The position numbers and the translations under genes are program-made. From an uncultured bacterium (GTDB lineage Bacteria > Cyanobacteriota > Vampirovibrionia > Gastranaerophilales > Gastranaerophilaceae), in NCBI GenBank assembly GCA_900547155.1, contig URFH01000001.1:62001-126000 (forward strand): 64,000 nt of DNA, read 5' to 3'. Within the stretch, counting starts at the first letter, position 1. Each line of letters begins with the position of its first letter. Below are positions 1 through 9,421 of this stretch, in pieces. The notes beneath the pieces were generated by a model. It did not search any database and was not told the DNA's origin. It saw only the letters and a list, made by a program, of their open reading frames with translations.

Positions 1-729
1 AAAGATTATCAAAAAAGGGTCGAGAAAAGTGCAAAGAAGAATATCCTGCGCGCAGGTGGGATTTTTGCCGGATGTTTGGGGCTCGGGGCGTTGATTGCAA
101 AACGCGGGCAAAACTCAAAAGCATTGCAGGGGCTGAGTGAAGCAATTCTGGCGCCCGGTACGAAATTCTTCAAAAATAACGCTAAAAAACGCGACTTTTT
201 CAACAAATATTTCAGTCTTGATTTTGCGCAGCAGGATGGAAAGCTGGTTTTGAGCAAAGGGCAGTTGACTTCATGCGTTTTAATCGGCGGTGCGGGTTAT
301 TTCGGCGCCTCAAAAGACAGAGGGAAGCAGAATTTTCTCGAAACGCTTTTCCGCTATCCTCTGGTCGGATTTTACATAATCACAGGCTCCGACCTTTTTG
401 AAAAAGGGTTCAAAAAGCTTCTGTTAAAAGCGGGGAAATGCAAAGAAACAATTTCCAAAGACCTTAAAACGCCCTCTTTTGAAGAAATCGAAGTTCTGGC
501 GAAAAAAATTGCCGAACGCAAAAAATCTTCGTACAAAGAGGAATTTAAAAAGCTCACAAAACAAAAAGTCCTGATTTTCGGCGTGCCGTTTTTGTTCAGT
601 ATCGGGGTTATGGGATTTTTCGTTGCCGGAATCTCGAATCTTTTCACGAAATTCAGATTTAATCAGGAGCAGAAGTTGAAAAATAGTTTTGAAAAGCCGG
701 AAAGTGAGGTTTTTAAGGGGTTTATGTAG
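1..729 (+). CDS. Membrane-associated protein of unknown function, 5' end outside window
   Basis: The reading frame is open from base 1, so the gene starts upstream of the window; about 242 codons are visible. The visible part has hydrophobic glycine-rich stretches near residues 17-35 and 90-118 of the fragment and a strong membrane segment near residues 200-220, separated by lysine-rich segments. I do not recognise a domain. It loosely resembles the proteins at 26214-26735 and 26739-27341, which also alternate short hydrophobic helices with basic stretches. A large hairpin begins 15 bases after its stop codon. Coding status is fairly sure from length and composition; function is unknown. Confidence 0.7.
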   Translation, partial: KDYQKRVEKSAKKNILRAGGIFAGCLGLGALIAKRGQNSKALQGLSEAILAPGTKFFKNNAKKRDFFNKYFSLDFAQQDGKLVLSKGQLTSCVLIGGAGYFGASKDRGKQNFLETLFRYPLVGFYIITGSDLFEKGFKKLLLKAGKCKETISKDLKTPSFEEIEVLAKKIAERKKSSYKEEFKKLTKQKVLIFGVPFLFSIGVMGFFVAGISNLFTKFRFNQEQKLKNSFEKPESEVFKGFM

Positions 730-743
730 ATTATTGCTTAGGC

Positions 744-824
744 GTAAAACGTAAGCATATTCATTTTTCTAGCTCGATTCGCTTCGCTCATAGGCGTCGA
801 AAAATGAACATCCTTACGTTTTAC
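744..824. repeat. Long 3'-flank hairpin, 25-bp arms around a 31-base loop (element H1)
   Basis: Bases 744-768 and 800-824 are inverted repeats that match at 23 of 25 positions. The loop (769-799) contains CGCTTCGCT, the core of the loops of the hairpins at 18765-18837 and 18853-18925. It starts 15 bases after the upstream stop codon. No T-run follows, so it is not a standard intrinsic terminator. It may be a processed 3' end, an RNA element or a small mobile hairpin. Confidence 0.7.
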
Positions 825-859
825 TTTGGTAGATTGGAGAATACACTTCAATTATCTGT

Positions 860-1062
860 CACCCTGAACTCGTTTCAGGGTCGCAGGGACGTAAAAATCA
901 CGCTTCCGGCGGCAAGATTTGAGCTTATTTACTTCAATCTGGCGATGCTGAAATACCCTAAAGGGCACCCTCCCTTGTATTGCTCGTTCCTCGCAAACAA
1001 GAGGAGCTGCAAGTTCAGCATGACGGCACGCTTTTTTCGTCACCCTGAACTTGTTTCAGGGT
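860..1062. repeat. REP-like dispersed palindromes
   Basis: Two copies of a 22-base palindrome that begins CACCCTGAAC and ends GTTTCAGGGT lie at 860-881 and 1041-1062. Between them, ACCCTAAAGGGCACCCTCCC and GAACTTGCAGCTCCTC-type segments look like decayed relatives. The same palindrome recurs at 50877-51052 inside the phage-like block. The 430-base gap between genes (730-1160) holds only this and hairpin H1. Confidence 0.65.
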
Positions 1063-1160
1063 CTAACACGCTTCGGGTCAAAGCACACAACCGCCCCGCC
1101 TCAAAAATATGACTAAACATAAACTTGTATACAGTCTTTTTTTGCACTAAAATCAACTCA

Positions 1161-1394
1161 ATGGGAAAAGCGAAAAAGAGAAATTTTCAAAAGATTAAAA
1201 CAGCAAATTCTGCCTATGAAAGCGGGATTTCACGTGCTGATGCGATACAGGAAATCGTCAAAAGAATCAACGAAAACGACCTTAGCCCTGAAACAAATGA
1301 TATAATAACCCTTTTCGGGATTACAGCGGAGGAACTGGGCGAAGCAGGGTTGAAATATGAAGAACTAAAGGCGCTGAATTCCCCATTTTTATAA
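1161..1394 (+). CDS. Small basic protein, unknown function
   Basis: Seventy-seven residues starting at the ATG of MGKAKKRNF; an ATG 36 bases upstream would add a hydrophobic, unlikely leader. The N-terminus is basic (KAKKRNFQKIK). The rest is a predicted helical region with acidic residues (NENDLSPETND) and an AEELGEAGLKYEELKAL helix, resembling a compact helical or DNA-binding fold. No clear Shine-Dalgarno is visible. It lies 17 bases before the dehydrogenase gene and may be cotranscribed with it. Function not recognised. Confidence 0.55.
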   Translation: MGKAKKRNFQKIKTANSAYESGISRADAIQEIVKRINENDLSPETNDIITLFGITAEELGEAGLKYEELKALNSPFL

Positions 1395-1411
1395 CTAAAC
1401 GAGGAGAAAAA

Positions 1412-2374
1412 ATGAGAGCGGTAGTTTTTGATAACGGATTAAAATTAGATAAAAATTATGCAAAACCCTCGCCCCAAAAAGGCGAAGCCCTGATAAAAGT
1501 GAACACAATCGGCATTTGCAACACGGATTATGAAATCACAAAAGGCTACATGGGCTACAAAGGCGTGCTCGGACACGAATTTACGGGCGTTGTTGAAGAA
1601 ATAAACGCAGACGACAAATCCCTGCTCAACAAACGCGTCGTAGGCGAGATAAATTGCGGCTGCGGCGAGTGTGAATGGTGCAATCAGGGGCTCGAGCGCC
1701 ATTGTCCGAACCGCTCAACGCTGGGAATCTGGCAAAGAGAGGGCTGTTTTGCCGAATATGTTTGCCTGCCCGTGAAAAATCTGCTCGAAATCCCCGAAAA
1801 TGTTTCCGATGAAGAAGCTGTTTTTACAGAACCGCTGGCCGCTGCGCTCGAAATCCTTGAACAAATCCACATTCCGCCCTACAAAAAAATTGCGGTTCTC
1901 GGCGACGGGAAATTAGGGTTAATGATTGCTCTGGCGCTGAATGCTGCAGGTTTGGACTTGATTTTAATCGGAAAACACGAAAACAAGCTTGAAATCGCCA
2001 AAAAACAGGGCGTAAAAACAAAACTTCTTTCCGATGTTGAAATTAAAAAGGAATTTGATTTTGTTGTAGAAGCGACCGGCTCAATTTCAGGGTTTGAAAC
2101 CTCTCTGGCGCTGACAAAACCGAGAGGAACGCTCATTTTAAAAAGCACAATTGCAGCTTCAAAAGAATTTAACTTTGCTCCGGTTGTTGTTGATGAAATC
2201 ACGATTGTCGGCTCAAGATGCGGGCAGTTTGCACCGGCATTGAGGCTGCTTGAAAGCGGAAGAATTGATGTGAAACCGCTTATCAGCGACATTTTCGAGC
2301 TTAATGAGTCAATTGCGGCATTTGAAAGAAACAAAGAAAAATCCTCGATAAAAGTAATCGTAAAGGTGAAATAG
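1412..2374 (+). CDS. Zinc-dependent medium-chain alcohol/polyol dehydrogenase
   Basis: A 320-residue member of the MDR (GroES-like plus Rossmann) superfamily that oxidises an alcohol using NAD(P). The catalytic zinc region GICNTDYEI and GHEFTG is present. The structural zinc site follows as CGCGECEWCNQGLERHC, giving four cysteines in the usual spacing. The coenzyme domain starts with AVLGDGKLGLM near residue 155, the expected GxGxxG site. An AGGAG ribosome site (GAGGAGAAAA) precedes the ATG. The next gene starts directly after its stop, so the two are probably one operon. Substrate cannot be set from sequence; sorbitol or threonine dehydrogenase-like enzymes are the nearest types. Confidence 0.88.
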   Translation: MRAVVFDNGLKLDKNYAKPSPQKGEALIKVNTIGICNTDYEITKGYMGYKGVLGHEFTGVVEEINADDKSLLNKRVVGEINCGCGECEWCNQGLERHCPNRSTLGIWQREGCFAEYVCLPVKNLLEIPENVSDEEAVFTEPLAAALEILEQIHIPPYKKIAVLGDGKLGLMIALALNAAGLDLILIGKHENKLEIAKKQGVKTKLLSDVEIKKEFDFVVEATGSISGFETSLALTKPRGTLILKSTIAASKEFNFAPVVVDEITIVGSRCGQFAPALRLLESGRIDVKPLISDIFELNESIAAFERNKEKSSIKVIVKVK

Positions 2375-3385
2375 TTGGAGAAAAAAAATCAACATCAAAA
2401 CAAAATACTCGGAATTTTAGTCAGTGCGGTTTTTATCCTGCTGATTTTCTGGAAAATCGACCTTCATCAGCTTTTTGCGACATTTAAGGGGTTTGATTTT
2501 CGTGCGTTTTTGATATTTGTGCCCGTTTATCTTCTGGGGATTTACATACGGGGCGCACGCTGGAAATATCTGCTTTGCAACGATAAAAAATTGAGTGTAA
2601 ATGAAGCGTTCTTTTCATTTACGGCCGGAAACACGCTCAACAGTTATCTTCCGGCGCGCGCAGGCGATTTTTGGCGCGCGGTGCATGTCGGAAACAAAAT
2701 CGGCGAAAGCAAAATGAAACTCCTCGGCTCAATCATTCTCGAGAGGATAATTGACGGGATTTCGGTGCTTTTGATTTTGTATACGGCGATTCTTCTGTAT
2801 TTTAAGCACCAGAAAGTCATTGAAATTGCAATATTTTCGGCTGTTTTGTTCTTCGGAGCGTTTATTTTCTTTTTTGTTCTTTTTAAAACAGGAAAAATCA
2901 CCGATATTTTTGAATGGCTCAAGAAATTGCCCTTTTTAAACAAAAATCATGAAATTATCGACAAACTTTCCGGACTTTCAGAGCTGTTTATGAACGGTTT
3001 TTCGGTGTTGAATGACCCGAAATGCTTCTGGGGGGCGTTTCTTATGAGCATGATAGCCTGGATGCTCGAGTGTTTTGTGACTTACGTCTTGATTTCGGGG
3101 TTCGGGCTGGGAATCGGCTTTTCCAGCGCGCTTTTTGTTATCAGTTTCGTAGCTCTTTCGACGGTAATTCCCTCCTCATCAGTGTTTATCGGGCCATATC
3201 AGTTTGCGTACATTCTTGCGCTCGGAATTTATCATGTTTCCAAGTCGCAGGCGCTGGCTGTTGCATTTGTGCACCAGATTATTATAATGATATTGATAAC
3301 AATCATCACGGTAATCTATTTTGCCTGCGTAAACACGTCTATGAAAGAGATTTCAGAGGAAATCAAATCCGGAGAGGAAAATTAA
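2375..3385 (+). CDS. Flippase-like integral membrane protein (UPF0104/LPG synthase TM domain)
   Basis: A 336-residue polytopic membrane protein with about eight membrane segments, an RGARWKYLL motif after the second, and the SYLPARAGDFWRA region typical of the lysylphosphatidylglycerol-synthase transmembrane (AglD/MprF-like flippase) family. Such proteins are implicated in lipid translocation, but lack a synthase domain here. The only in-frame start near the N-terminus is a TTG directly after the previous stop, with AAAGGTG upstream as ribosome site; translational coupling is likely. hydF follows one base after its stop. Confidence 0.8.
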   Translation: MEKKNQHQNKILGILVSAVFILLIFWKIDLHQLFATFKGFDFRAFLIFVPVYLLGIYIRGARWKYLLCNDKKLSVNEAFFSFTAGNTLNSYLPARAGDFWRAVHVGNKIGESKMKLLGSIILERIIDGISVLLILYTAILLYFKHQKVIEIAIFSAVLFFGAFIFFFVLFKTGKITDIFEWLKKLPFLNKNHEIIDKLSGLSELFMNGFSVLNDPKCFWGAFLMSMIAWMLECFVTYVLISGFGLGIGFSSALFVISFVALSTVIPSSSVFIGPYQFAYILALGIYHVSKSQALAVAFVHQIIIMILITIITVIYFACVNTSMKEISEEIKSGEEN

Positions 3386-3386
3386 A

Positions 3387-4589
3387 ATGCTCAACAAAAC
3401 GCCAAAAGCAAACCGCCTGCACATAGGGATTTTCGGGAAAAGAAATGCAGGAAAATCCTCACTTTTGAACGCGCTTGTGAACCAGGAAGTCGCAATTGTG
3501 TCGGAAATAGCAGGAACCACAACCGATCCGGTTGAAAAAACAATGGAATTTCTGCCGCTGGGGCCTGTTGTTTTTATTGACACAGCGGGCGTTGATGATG
3601 AGGGCAGCCTCGGGGCAATGAGGGTCGAAAAAACGACCAAAATCCTCGACAGAACGGATATTGCCGTCATAATTTGCGATTACAACGGCTGGGATGATTT
3701 TGAAATCAATTTGTACAAAGAATTTGAACGCCGCTCAATTCCCGTGCTTGCGGTGATAAATAAATCAGATATTGAAACGATTTCGCCCCAAAAACTCGAT
3801 AAAATTAAAAATTACGTAAAAGAACCGCAGCAAACAAGCATAAAATCAGGCCGCGAGGTGGTTTTTGAGCTGAAAAAACAGCTGGTTGCGTCGGTTCCCG
3901 ACAGTTTTATAAATCCGCCCTCAATTCTCGGCGACCTTGTAGAGCCTGATTCTACTGTTGTTCTGGTGATTCCGATTGATAAAGAGGCGCCGAAAGGCAG
4001 GATAATTCTGCCGCAGGTACAGACTTTGAGGGATATTCTCGACAACGGTTTAAAGGCGCTTGTTGTGCGTGAAACGGAATTAAAAGACGCATTAAGCAAT
4101 TTGAAAGAAGCGCCGGCGCTTGTTGTGACTGATTCGCAGGCTTTTAAAGAAGTAAGCGAAATTGTGCCCGAATCCATCCCCCTGACCTCATTTTCAATGC
4201 TTTTTGCGCGTTTAAAAGGGGATTTGAAGGTATTTTTTGAAGGGGCAAAGGCTGTTGACCGCCTAAAAGACGGTGACAAAATTTTAATCGCCGAAAGCTG
4301 CTCCCATCACCAGATTGAAGACGATATTGCACGCGTAAAAATCCCGCGCTGGCTTAAAAAGAAAACAGGGAAAAATCTTGAGTTTGTATATCATTCTTCG
4401 CATGATTTTGTGGAGGATTTGAGCGAATTTGCGCTCGTAATCCATTGCGGCGCCTGCATGACCAACAGGCGTGAAATTTTATCGCGAATTATGAAAGCAA
4501 AAGAAGCAAACACGCCCATAACAAACTACGGAATTGTAATTGCGCACTGCATAGGGATTCTGGACAGGGCCATAAAGCCGTTCAAATAA
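3387..4589 (+). CDS. hydF: [FeFe]-hydrogenase maturation GTPase HydF
   Basis: HydF is the scaffold on which the 2Fe subcluster of the [FeFe]-hydrogenase H-cluster is assembled before transfer to the hydrogenase. The 400-residue protein has an N-terminal Era/TrmE-like GTPase domain with P-loop GKRNAGKS (17-24), switch motif GTTTDP, DTAGVDD and NKSD. It has a central dimerisation region and a C-terminal Fe-S domain with C305-x-H307 and H353-C354-x2-C357, the expected CxH plus HCxxC ligands. Length fits the family. HydE, HydG and the hydrogenase are not in the window. Presence points to fermentative H2 metabolism. Confidence 0.96.
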   Translation: MLNKTPKANRLHIGIFGKRNAGKSSLLNALVNQEVAIVSEIAGTTTDPVEKTMEFLPLGPVVFIDTAGVDDEGSLGAMRVEKTTKILDRTDIAVIICDYNGWDDFEINLYKEFERRSIPVLAVINKSDIETISPQKLDKIKNYVKEPQQTSIKSGREVVFELKKQLVASVPDSFINPPSILGDLVEPDSTVVLVIPIDKEAPKGRIILPQVQTLRDILDNGLKALVVRETELKDALSNLKEAPALVVTDSQAFKEVSEIVPESIPLTSFSMLFARLKGDLKVFFEGAKAVDRLKDGDKILIAESCSHHQIEDDIARVKIPRWLKKKTGKNLEFVYHSSHDFVEDLSEFALVIHCGACMTNRREILSRIMKAKEANTPITNYGIVIAHCIGILDRAIKPFK

Positions 4590-4591
4590 AG

Positions 4592-4619
4592 AACGCCGCC
4601 CTAAAATCAGAGCGGCGCT
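4592..4619. terminator. Bidirectional terminator between convergent genes
   Basis: An 8-bp stem with one mismatch (AACGCCGC with GCGGCGCT) lies between the hydF stop and the stop of the converging gene. Short T-rich stretches lie on both sides. Confidence 0.6.
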
Positions 4620-4637
4620 AAGTTTATGTAAAAAAGA

Positions 4638-6218
4638 CTAAATTTTAGTGTTGTTCATCAGCCATTCAACAGCGATTTCAGCGGCTGAAACCGGTTTATT
4701 TACAGTTCTTGTTCCCTCATCATAACAGCGGTTTTCAGGGGCAAGTTTTTCAACATTTCTGTTGTGCCTTGAGATTGCGTCTTTTACGCCGCGCAATCCG
4801 GCTTTATTTCCGCTTCTGCGAAGTTCGGTTATCAGCTCGCCCAGCGCTTTTTCGTTGACATTTTTCGTTTCCGCGTCGTTAATCAACGATTGTGCAATGT
4901 GTTCGGCGTTGTATTTGTTTGCCATTTCGCCGGGAGCCTTGCTCCACATAGTTTTTGCCTGCGCAGGAGCATTTTCGTCGGTGTACGAACAATATGCACT
5001 GACCATTTTCGCTGCGCCCTGCTCCGAAAATTCGGTTCTTATTACGGAGCCCTCTACATTGCCCATTCCGTTAGGATTCTGGTCATTTACAAAATCGCTC
5101 ACCAATCCGCCGCGTATAGGTGTTTTTTTCGGCAGCACCGGCTGTTTCGGAGGTTCAGGGCAGCGTTCTTTTTCGACAATAGTGCGTTCGTAGTCATTTG
5201 TGATAGTGGTTGTGGAGAAAAGTGCGTCCTGTTTGAACCTATCCGTATGGATTTCTTTGACATCTGCATTTTTTTCATAAACAAAATCCGACTGCAGGTT
5301 GCCTTTTACGGTAATATCGCCGTCTTTTGCCTCTTTTACGACCAGTTTTCCATCGGTTTTGCTTTTTGTAACCACTTTTTTGGCAGAACCATCTTTGTTG
5401 TAAACTACTTTTGTTTTAACAACATTTCCGTTTTCATCAATTTCTTTGAAAGTTTTTCTTTTTTTGCCGTTTGAGTTTCCGTCAAAAGCCTCAAGGTACT
5501 CATTTCCGGCTTTTGCAATATCATCAGAAACATCGTTCAAATAATCAGCGTTTCGTTCAGCCTCCTGCGCCGAATGGAGCTTAACCTTTGAGCCGCCGGC
5601 TTCTGCGTATTTTTTGTCATCGGAAATTACCTGTTTTTCTTTTTTGGTGAACAATTTTTGCCAGAAATTTCTCGATTTTGGATTTCTTACCTTGATATCC
5701 TTTTTATCAGCGCGATTCTGGGGCAATTCTTCAGTATCAACGCCCAAATGCGAATTTGCGAGGGTGCCCATTTCCTCTTTTGCGCTTTCTGCGGCACTTG
5801 CAGCGCGGAATTTATTATTTTTCGATTCCAGATGGGCTTTGTTCCATTCCTGAATAAAAGCCTCGGGGTCAATTCCGTTTTTCACGAGCCATTTTTTCTG
5901 CCCTTTTGAAATTTCCATATCTTGCTCCACAAGGCTCTGAGCAAGCTTTTTGCCATCCCCGGTTTTCATAAATTCTCTTGCTTGCGCGAGTTTTGCAAGG
6001 TTTTCCAACTGTTCTTCGGTTTTGGGCTTAGAAATACCGTCATCCGTAGGCGCATCAACCTTTCCACCCAGCGGAATTTCTACTTTTTTATAGCCTTTGC
6101 CTTTTTTGGTCGTTTCCCAGGTTTCCGTAGTGTCCTGAATGGTTTTTGAAGACGTTTCTGTAGTCGAATCCGACTTAACAAGTTTTCTTTCACCAACAAT
6201 TCTAATTACGTCTGTCAT
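4638..6218 (-). CDS. Large hydrophilic orphan protein
   Basis: A 526-residue protein, highly charged, without signal peptide or membrane segment. The first 60 residues are threonine/serine/lysine rich (SDSTTETSSKTIQDTTETWE). Residues 230-300 look like a small beta-rich module (KTFKEIDENGNVVKTKVVYN, then KDGDITVKGN). The last 100 residues are helical. The ribosome site GGAGAG lies 6 bases before the ATG. Only four cysteines or so are present and there is no recognisable catalytic motif. It could be a structural, scaffolding or exported effector-like protein; no function is claimed. It is a single-gene unit with its own terminator. Confidence 0.8.
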   Translation of the reverse strand: MTDVIRIVGERKLVKSDSTTETSSKTIQDTTETWETTKKGKGYKKVEIPLGGKVDAPTDDGISKPKTEEQLENLAKLAQAREFMKTGDGKKLAQSLVEQDMEISKGQKKWLVKNGIDPEAFIQEWNKAHLESKNNKFRAASAAESAKEEMGTLANSHLGVDTEELPQNRADKKDIKVRNPKSRNFWQKLFTKKEKQVISDDKKYAEAGGSKVKLHSAQEAERNADYLNDVSDDIAKAGNEYLEAFDGNSNGKKRKTFKEIDENGNVVKTKVVYNKDGSAKKVVTKSKTDGKLVVKEAKDGDITVKGNLQSDFVYEKNADVKEIHTDRFKQDALFSTTTITNDYERTIVEKERCPEPPKQPVLPKKTPIRGGLVSDFVNDQNPNGMGNVEGSVIRTEFSEQGAAKMVSAYCSYTDENAPAQAKTMWSKAPGEMANKYNAEHIAQSLINDAETKNVNEKALGELITELRRSGNKAGLRGVKDAISRHNRNVEKLAPENRCYDEGTRTVNKPVSAAEIAVEWLMNNTKI

Positions 6219-6412
6219 TTTGCTCTCCTTTTTACATAAACTTTATATTATGTTTATATAAAAACAGGAAAGATTTCGGAATTTCAGAAATTTTGGCTAA
6301 AAATACAATTTACCCCATTCCATACCATACCACTAGTGTGGCTTGAGTTTGAGGCAATTTCAAGTCATATTTACATTTTGTAACAAATCTTAATATTTGT
6401 TACATTTTGTTG

Positions 6413-6985
6413 TTAATTCCGATACAACGGCACATCGCTATTCATCACGAAAGTAACTTCCTCACCTGCGCGAAGCCCTCTAGGTTCTCCTGGATAGCGC
6501 AAGGTCGTCGGAACCAGCTGTAGATAACCTTTGGGGCACATTGTTGAATAGTGGGGCATTCTGGCGTAATACTGTACCTGAGAAAGGTCGCCGCCGATGG
6601 TTGTTGTACCTTTCCACATCACGTAGGCGTCCATGTTGTATTCAATTTTATTTGTGGTGATTAATTTTACGATTTTTATCTTCATCGCCGCATTAATGCC
6701 TTCGAGCGGTTCGATTATTGATTCTACAACCCCCTGATAAATCGAATCTTTGGGAATTACATTGGTTTCGCCGATAAAAATATCGCTCGGATTGATAAAA
6801 TACACGGAATCGCCGATTTTTGCAGTATCTGTGGAGACTTCGCGAAGATTTATGGCTTTCAAAAATGAGCCTTTTACAAGCGAAATCGGCTGGTACCCGC
6901 GGAAAGTAACATCAGCGCCCGCAAAAATCTGTATCGCAAAAAATATTGCAACTACGGAAAAATATTTGAAAAAAGTCTTTATCAT
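6413..6985 (-). CDS. Secreted protein of unknown function
   Basis: A 190-residue protein with a classical signal peptide: a basic start, then a hydrophobic core (residues 5-22) ending at AGA-D. The mature part is beta-rich (FRGYQPISLVKGSFLKAI, then GDSVYFINPSDI and AGEEVTFVMNSDVP), suggesting an SH3-like or VirB10/TraB-like barrel fold in which hydrophobic effective-range phrases such as IPKDSIYQGVV recur. I infer a periplasmic or outer-membrane-associated role. It is monocistronic; about 190 bases of A/T-rich non-coding sequence separate it from the orphan at 4638-6218, in which I see no other gene. Confidence 0.75.
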   Translation of the reverse strand: MIKTFFKYFSVVAIFFAIQIFAGADVTFRGYQPISLVKGSFLKAINLREVSTDTAKIGDSVYFINPSDIFIGETNVIPKDSIYQGVVESIIEPLEGINAAMKIKIVKLITTNKIEYNMDAYVMWKGTTTIGGDLSQVQYYARMPHYSTMCPKGYLQLVPTTLRYPGEPRGLRAGEEVTFVMNSDVPLYRN

Positions 6986-7068
6986 AACTTAATTTTAATA
7001 AATCTTCTGGATTTTTCAATGCGTTTTTACTAAAATTAAGTCAAGTAATGTAGTTACGGAGCGAAAAA

Positions 7069-8334
7069 ATGTTAGATATTAAACTGATTAGAGAGAATCC
7101 CGAAAAAATTAACGAGCTTTTAAAGCGTAGAAATCCTGAGCTTTCTGTGGACAAAGTTCTTGAAATCGATGTTGAAAGAAGAAAAATCCAGACGCAGGCG
7201 GATGAACTTCGTGCTTTGAGAAAATCGGAATCTCAAAAAATCGGTGAAATGAAGAAAAAAGGCGAAAATACCGACAAAATCCAGGAAGAAGTAAGAGAAC
7301 TCGGTGACAAAATCAAGGCTTTTGAAGAGCAGCAAACAGAACTCGACGAAAAACAGCGAAATCTCCTGCTCACAATCCCCAATATCCCTGACGAAAACAT
7401 ACCTATAGGCTCAAGCGACGAGGCAAATGTCGCCCGCAAATATGTCGGCGAAGTAAAAAAGCCGTCTTTTGAACAAAAAGCTCACTGGGATTTGGTTACG
7501 GAGAAAGATATTGTTGATTTTGAACGCGGTGTAAAAATTTCGCAATCGCGTTTTTACATTTACAAAAACAAAGGCGCACGGCTTGAGCGCGCAATAATCA
7601 ACTTTTTCCTTGATTTGCACACAACAGAGCACGGATATGAAGAAATTCTCCCGCCGGTTCTCGTAAATTCAATGGCAATGACCGGCACAGGACAGCTTCC
7701 AAAGTTCGCGGAAGACATGTACAAATGTGTTGACGAAGATTTGTACCTTATTCCTACAGCAGAAGTGCCTGTTACGAACATTTATTGCAACGAAATCTTA
7801 TCAGAAGACGATTTGCCAAAATATATGACGGCTTATACGCCTTGTTTCAGGCGTGAAGCAGGTTCTGCAGGAAAAGATACACGCGGGCTGATTCGTGTTC
7901 ACCAGTTTAACAAAGTTGAGCTGGTAAAACTCACAACACCAGAACAGGCACCCGAAGAACATGAAAAACTTACCCAAAACGCTGAACGCGCGCTTGAATT
8001 GCTTGAATTGCCGTACAGAAGGGTTGAACTTTGCACGGGCGACATTGGATTTTCAGCCAGAAAATGCTATGACCTTGAAGTCTGGATGCCGTCTTATAAC
8101 GACTACAAGGAAATCTCAAGCTGCTCGGTATTCGGCGATTTTCAGGCACGCAGAGCCGGCTTAAAATACAGAAGCAAAGAAACAGGAAAAGTAAACTACT
8201 GCTATACGATGAACGGTTCAGGGCTTGCCGTTGGCAGAACCTTTGCAGCAATCATTGAAAACTTCCAGCAGGAAGACGGCACAGTAATCATCCCCGAAAT
8301 CCTCAGAAAATACACGGGTTTTGACAGAATCTAG
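7069..8334 (+). CDS. serS: Seryl-tRNA synthetase
   Basis: Charges tRNA(Ser) with serine in the cytoplasm. The 421-residue length is standard. The N-terminal long coiled-coil arm spans about residues 30-100 (rich in E/K/Q). The class II catalytic core follows with the TGTGQLPKF region, motif 2 as [15 protein letters not shown] and motif 3 as [16 protein letters not shown]. The start ATG has GGAG upstream (ACGGAGCGAAAA). tmk follows 8 bases after the stop, so the two are probably cotranscribed. Confidence 0.98.
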   Translation: MLDIKLIRENPEKINELLKRRNPELSVDKVLEIDVERRKIQTQADELRALRKSESQKIGEMKKKGENTDKIQEEVRELGDKIKAFEEQQTELDEKQRNLLLTIPNIPDENIPIGSSDEANVARKYVGEVKKPSFEQKAHWDLVTEKDIVDFERGVKISQSRFYIYKNKGARLERAIINFFLDLHTTEHGYEEILPPVLVNSMAMTGTGQLPKFAEDMYKCVDEDLYLIPTAEVPVTNIYCNEILSEDDLPKYMTAYTPCFRREAGSAGKDTRGLIRVHQFNKVELVKLTTPEQAPEEHEKLTQNAERALELLELPYRRVELCTGDIGFSARKCYDLEVWMPSYNDYKEISSCSVFGDFQARRAGLKYRSKETGKVNYCYTMNGSGLAVGRTFAAIIENFQQEDGTVIIPEILRKYTGFDRI

Positions 8335-8342
8335 GTTTGATA

Positions 8343-8966
8343 ATGAAAAAAGGCTGTTTTATTACATTTGAGGGCTCTGACGGCTGCGGAAAAACTACCC
8401 AGCTTGAACTTACGGCAAAATATCTTAAAGAAAAAGGATTTGAGGTTCTAACGACCCGTGAACCCGGTGCGCCGGGGCTTGGCTGCGAATTGAGAAAAAT
8501 TTTGCTGCATTATGACAGTTATGTTTCGCCAAAATGCGAGTCCTTTATGTTTTTGGCGGACAGAGCCCAGCATATTGACACAATTGTGCTTCCTGCAATC
8601 GAAAGAGGCGCCGTTGTGCTCTGCGACAGGCATACAGATTCAACTGTTGCTTATCAGGGGTATGGAAAAGGCGTTGATTTAGAGCAGATTCACTACCTGA
8701 ATAACCTTGCAACGGGCGGGCATAAGCCGGATTTAACATTTGTTTTCGATGTTGATTCTGATGTTGCCCAAAACAGGGTAGGCTCAGAAAAAGACCGGAT
8801 GGAAGCAGAGGGAATCGAGTTTCACAAGAGGGTAAGGAACGGTTATCTGACTATTGCGAAACAGGAGCCTGAACGCGTAAAGGTTATTGATGCAAATCCG
8901 CCGGTTGAAACAGTTTTTTCCTCCTTAAAACCGCTATTGGACGAGTTTTTCGCCTCACGCTATTGA
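8343..8966 (+). CDS. tmk: Thymidylate kinase
   Basis: Phosphorylates dTMP to dTDP. The 207-residue protein has P-loop EGSDGCGKTT (10-19), the DRHTDST motif (usually DRYxxS) around residue 98, and a lid region with KDRMEAEG. An in-frame TTG 6 bases upstream is possible, but the ATG is the more likely start. It follows serS closely. Confidence 0.96.
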   Translation: MKKGCFITFEGSDGCGKTTQLELTAKYLKEKGFEVLTTREPGAPGLGCELRKILLHYDSYVSPKCESFMFLADRAQHIDTIVLPAIERGAVVLCDRHTDSTVAYQGYGKGVDLEQIHYLNNLATGGHKPDLTFVFDVDSDVAQNRVGSEKDRMEAEGIEFHKRVRNGYLTIAKQEPERVKVIDANPPVETVFSSLKPLLDEFFASRY

Positions 8967-9068
8967 TTTAATTTAAAAAAAGTTATAAAATGATAGCGGT
9001 AAGTTCTAAGTTCTGCTTTTCCGCTTATCTTAGCAATTTACAGGTTTATTATTTAAGGAGAAAACTAA

Positions 9069-9344
9069 ATGTATCAAGACGAAACCCTCGTATGCGAGGA
9101 CTGCGGCGCACAATTCGTTTTTACCGCAGGAGAACAGGAATTTTATGCAGAAAAAGGACTTGTAAACAAACCCAAACGCTGCCCGGAATGCAGAAAAGCA
9201 AGAAGACAAAAAAATAGAAAAAAAATGTATGATGTTATCTGCTCAAAATGCGGCTGCCACACCAGAGTACCGTTTAAACCCGATCCGTCAAAAGACGTAT
9301 TCTGCAAAGACTGCTATGACGCAGCAAAACAGGTTGAATCATAG
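9069..9344 (+). CDS. Two-zinc-ribbon protein (CxxCx-ssrA-like zinc-binding family)
   Basis: A 91-residue protein with two zinc ribbons: CEDC near residue 9 paired with CPEC near residue 38, then CSKC near residue 58 paired with CKDC near residue 80. Between the second pair is the PFKPDPSKDVFC phrase typical of the 'probable zinc-binding domain' proteins found widely in Firmicutes, CPR and melainabacterial genomes. A strong AAGGAG site precedes the ATG. The two modules are joined by an RKARRQKNRKK basic linker, suggesting nucleic-acid contact. The exact role is unknown. Confidence 0.85.
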   Translation: MYQDETLVCEDCGAQFVFTAGEQEFYAEKGLVNKPKRCPECRKARRQKNRKKMYDVICSKCGCHTRVPFKPDPSKDVFCKDCYDAAKQVES

Positions 9345-9367
9345 AAAAACTCTATAAATGATAAAAA

Positions 9368-9391
9368 AAAGCACCTTTTATAAGGTGCTTT
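9368..9391. terminator. Intrinsic terminator, strongest for the minus strand
   Basis: A perfect 10-bp stem (AAAGCACCTT with AAGGTGCTTT) with a TTAT loop. On the minus strand it runs into a T-tract of nine, ending the small-gene transcript from 9779; on the plus strand it follows the zinc-ribbon gene. Confidence 0.85.
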
Positions 9392-9421
9392 AAAATTTTG
9401 TGTGCAATTTGTTTGTTTCTT

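Noticed and set aside
4890..5474. Plus-strand frame opposite the 526-residue orphan
   Set aside because: Antisense shadow; the minus-strand gene has the ribosome site and terminator.
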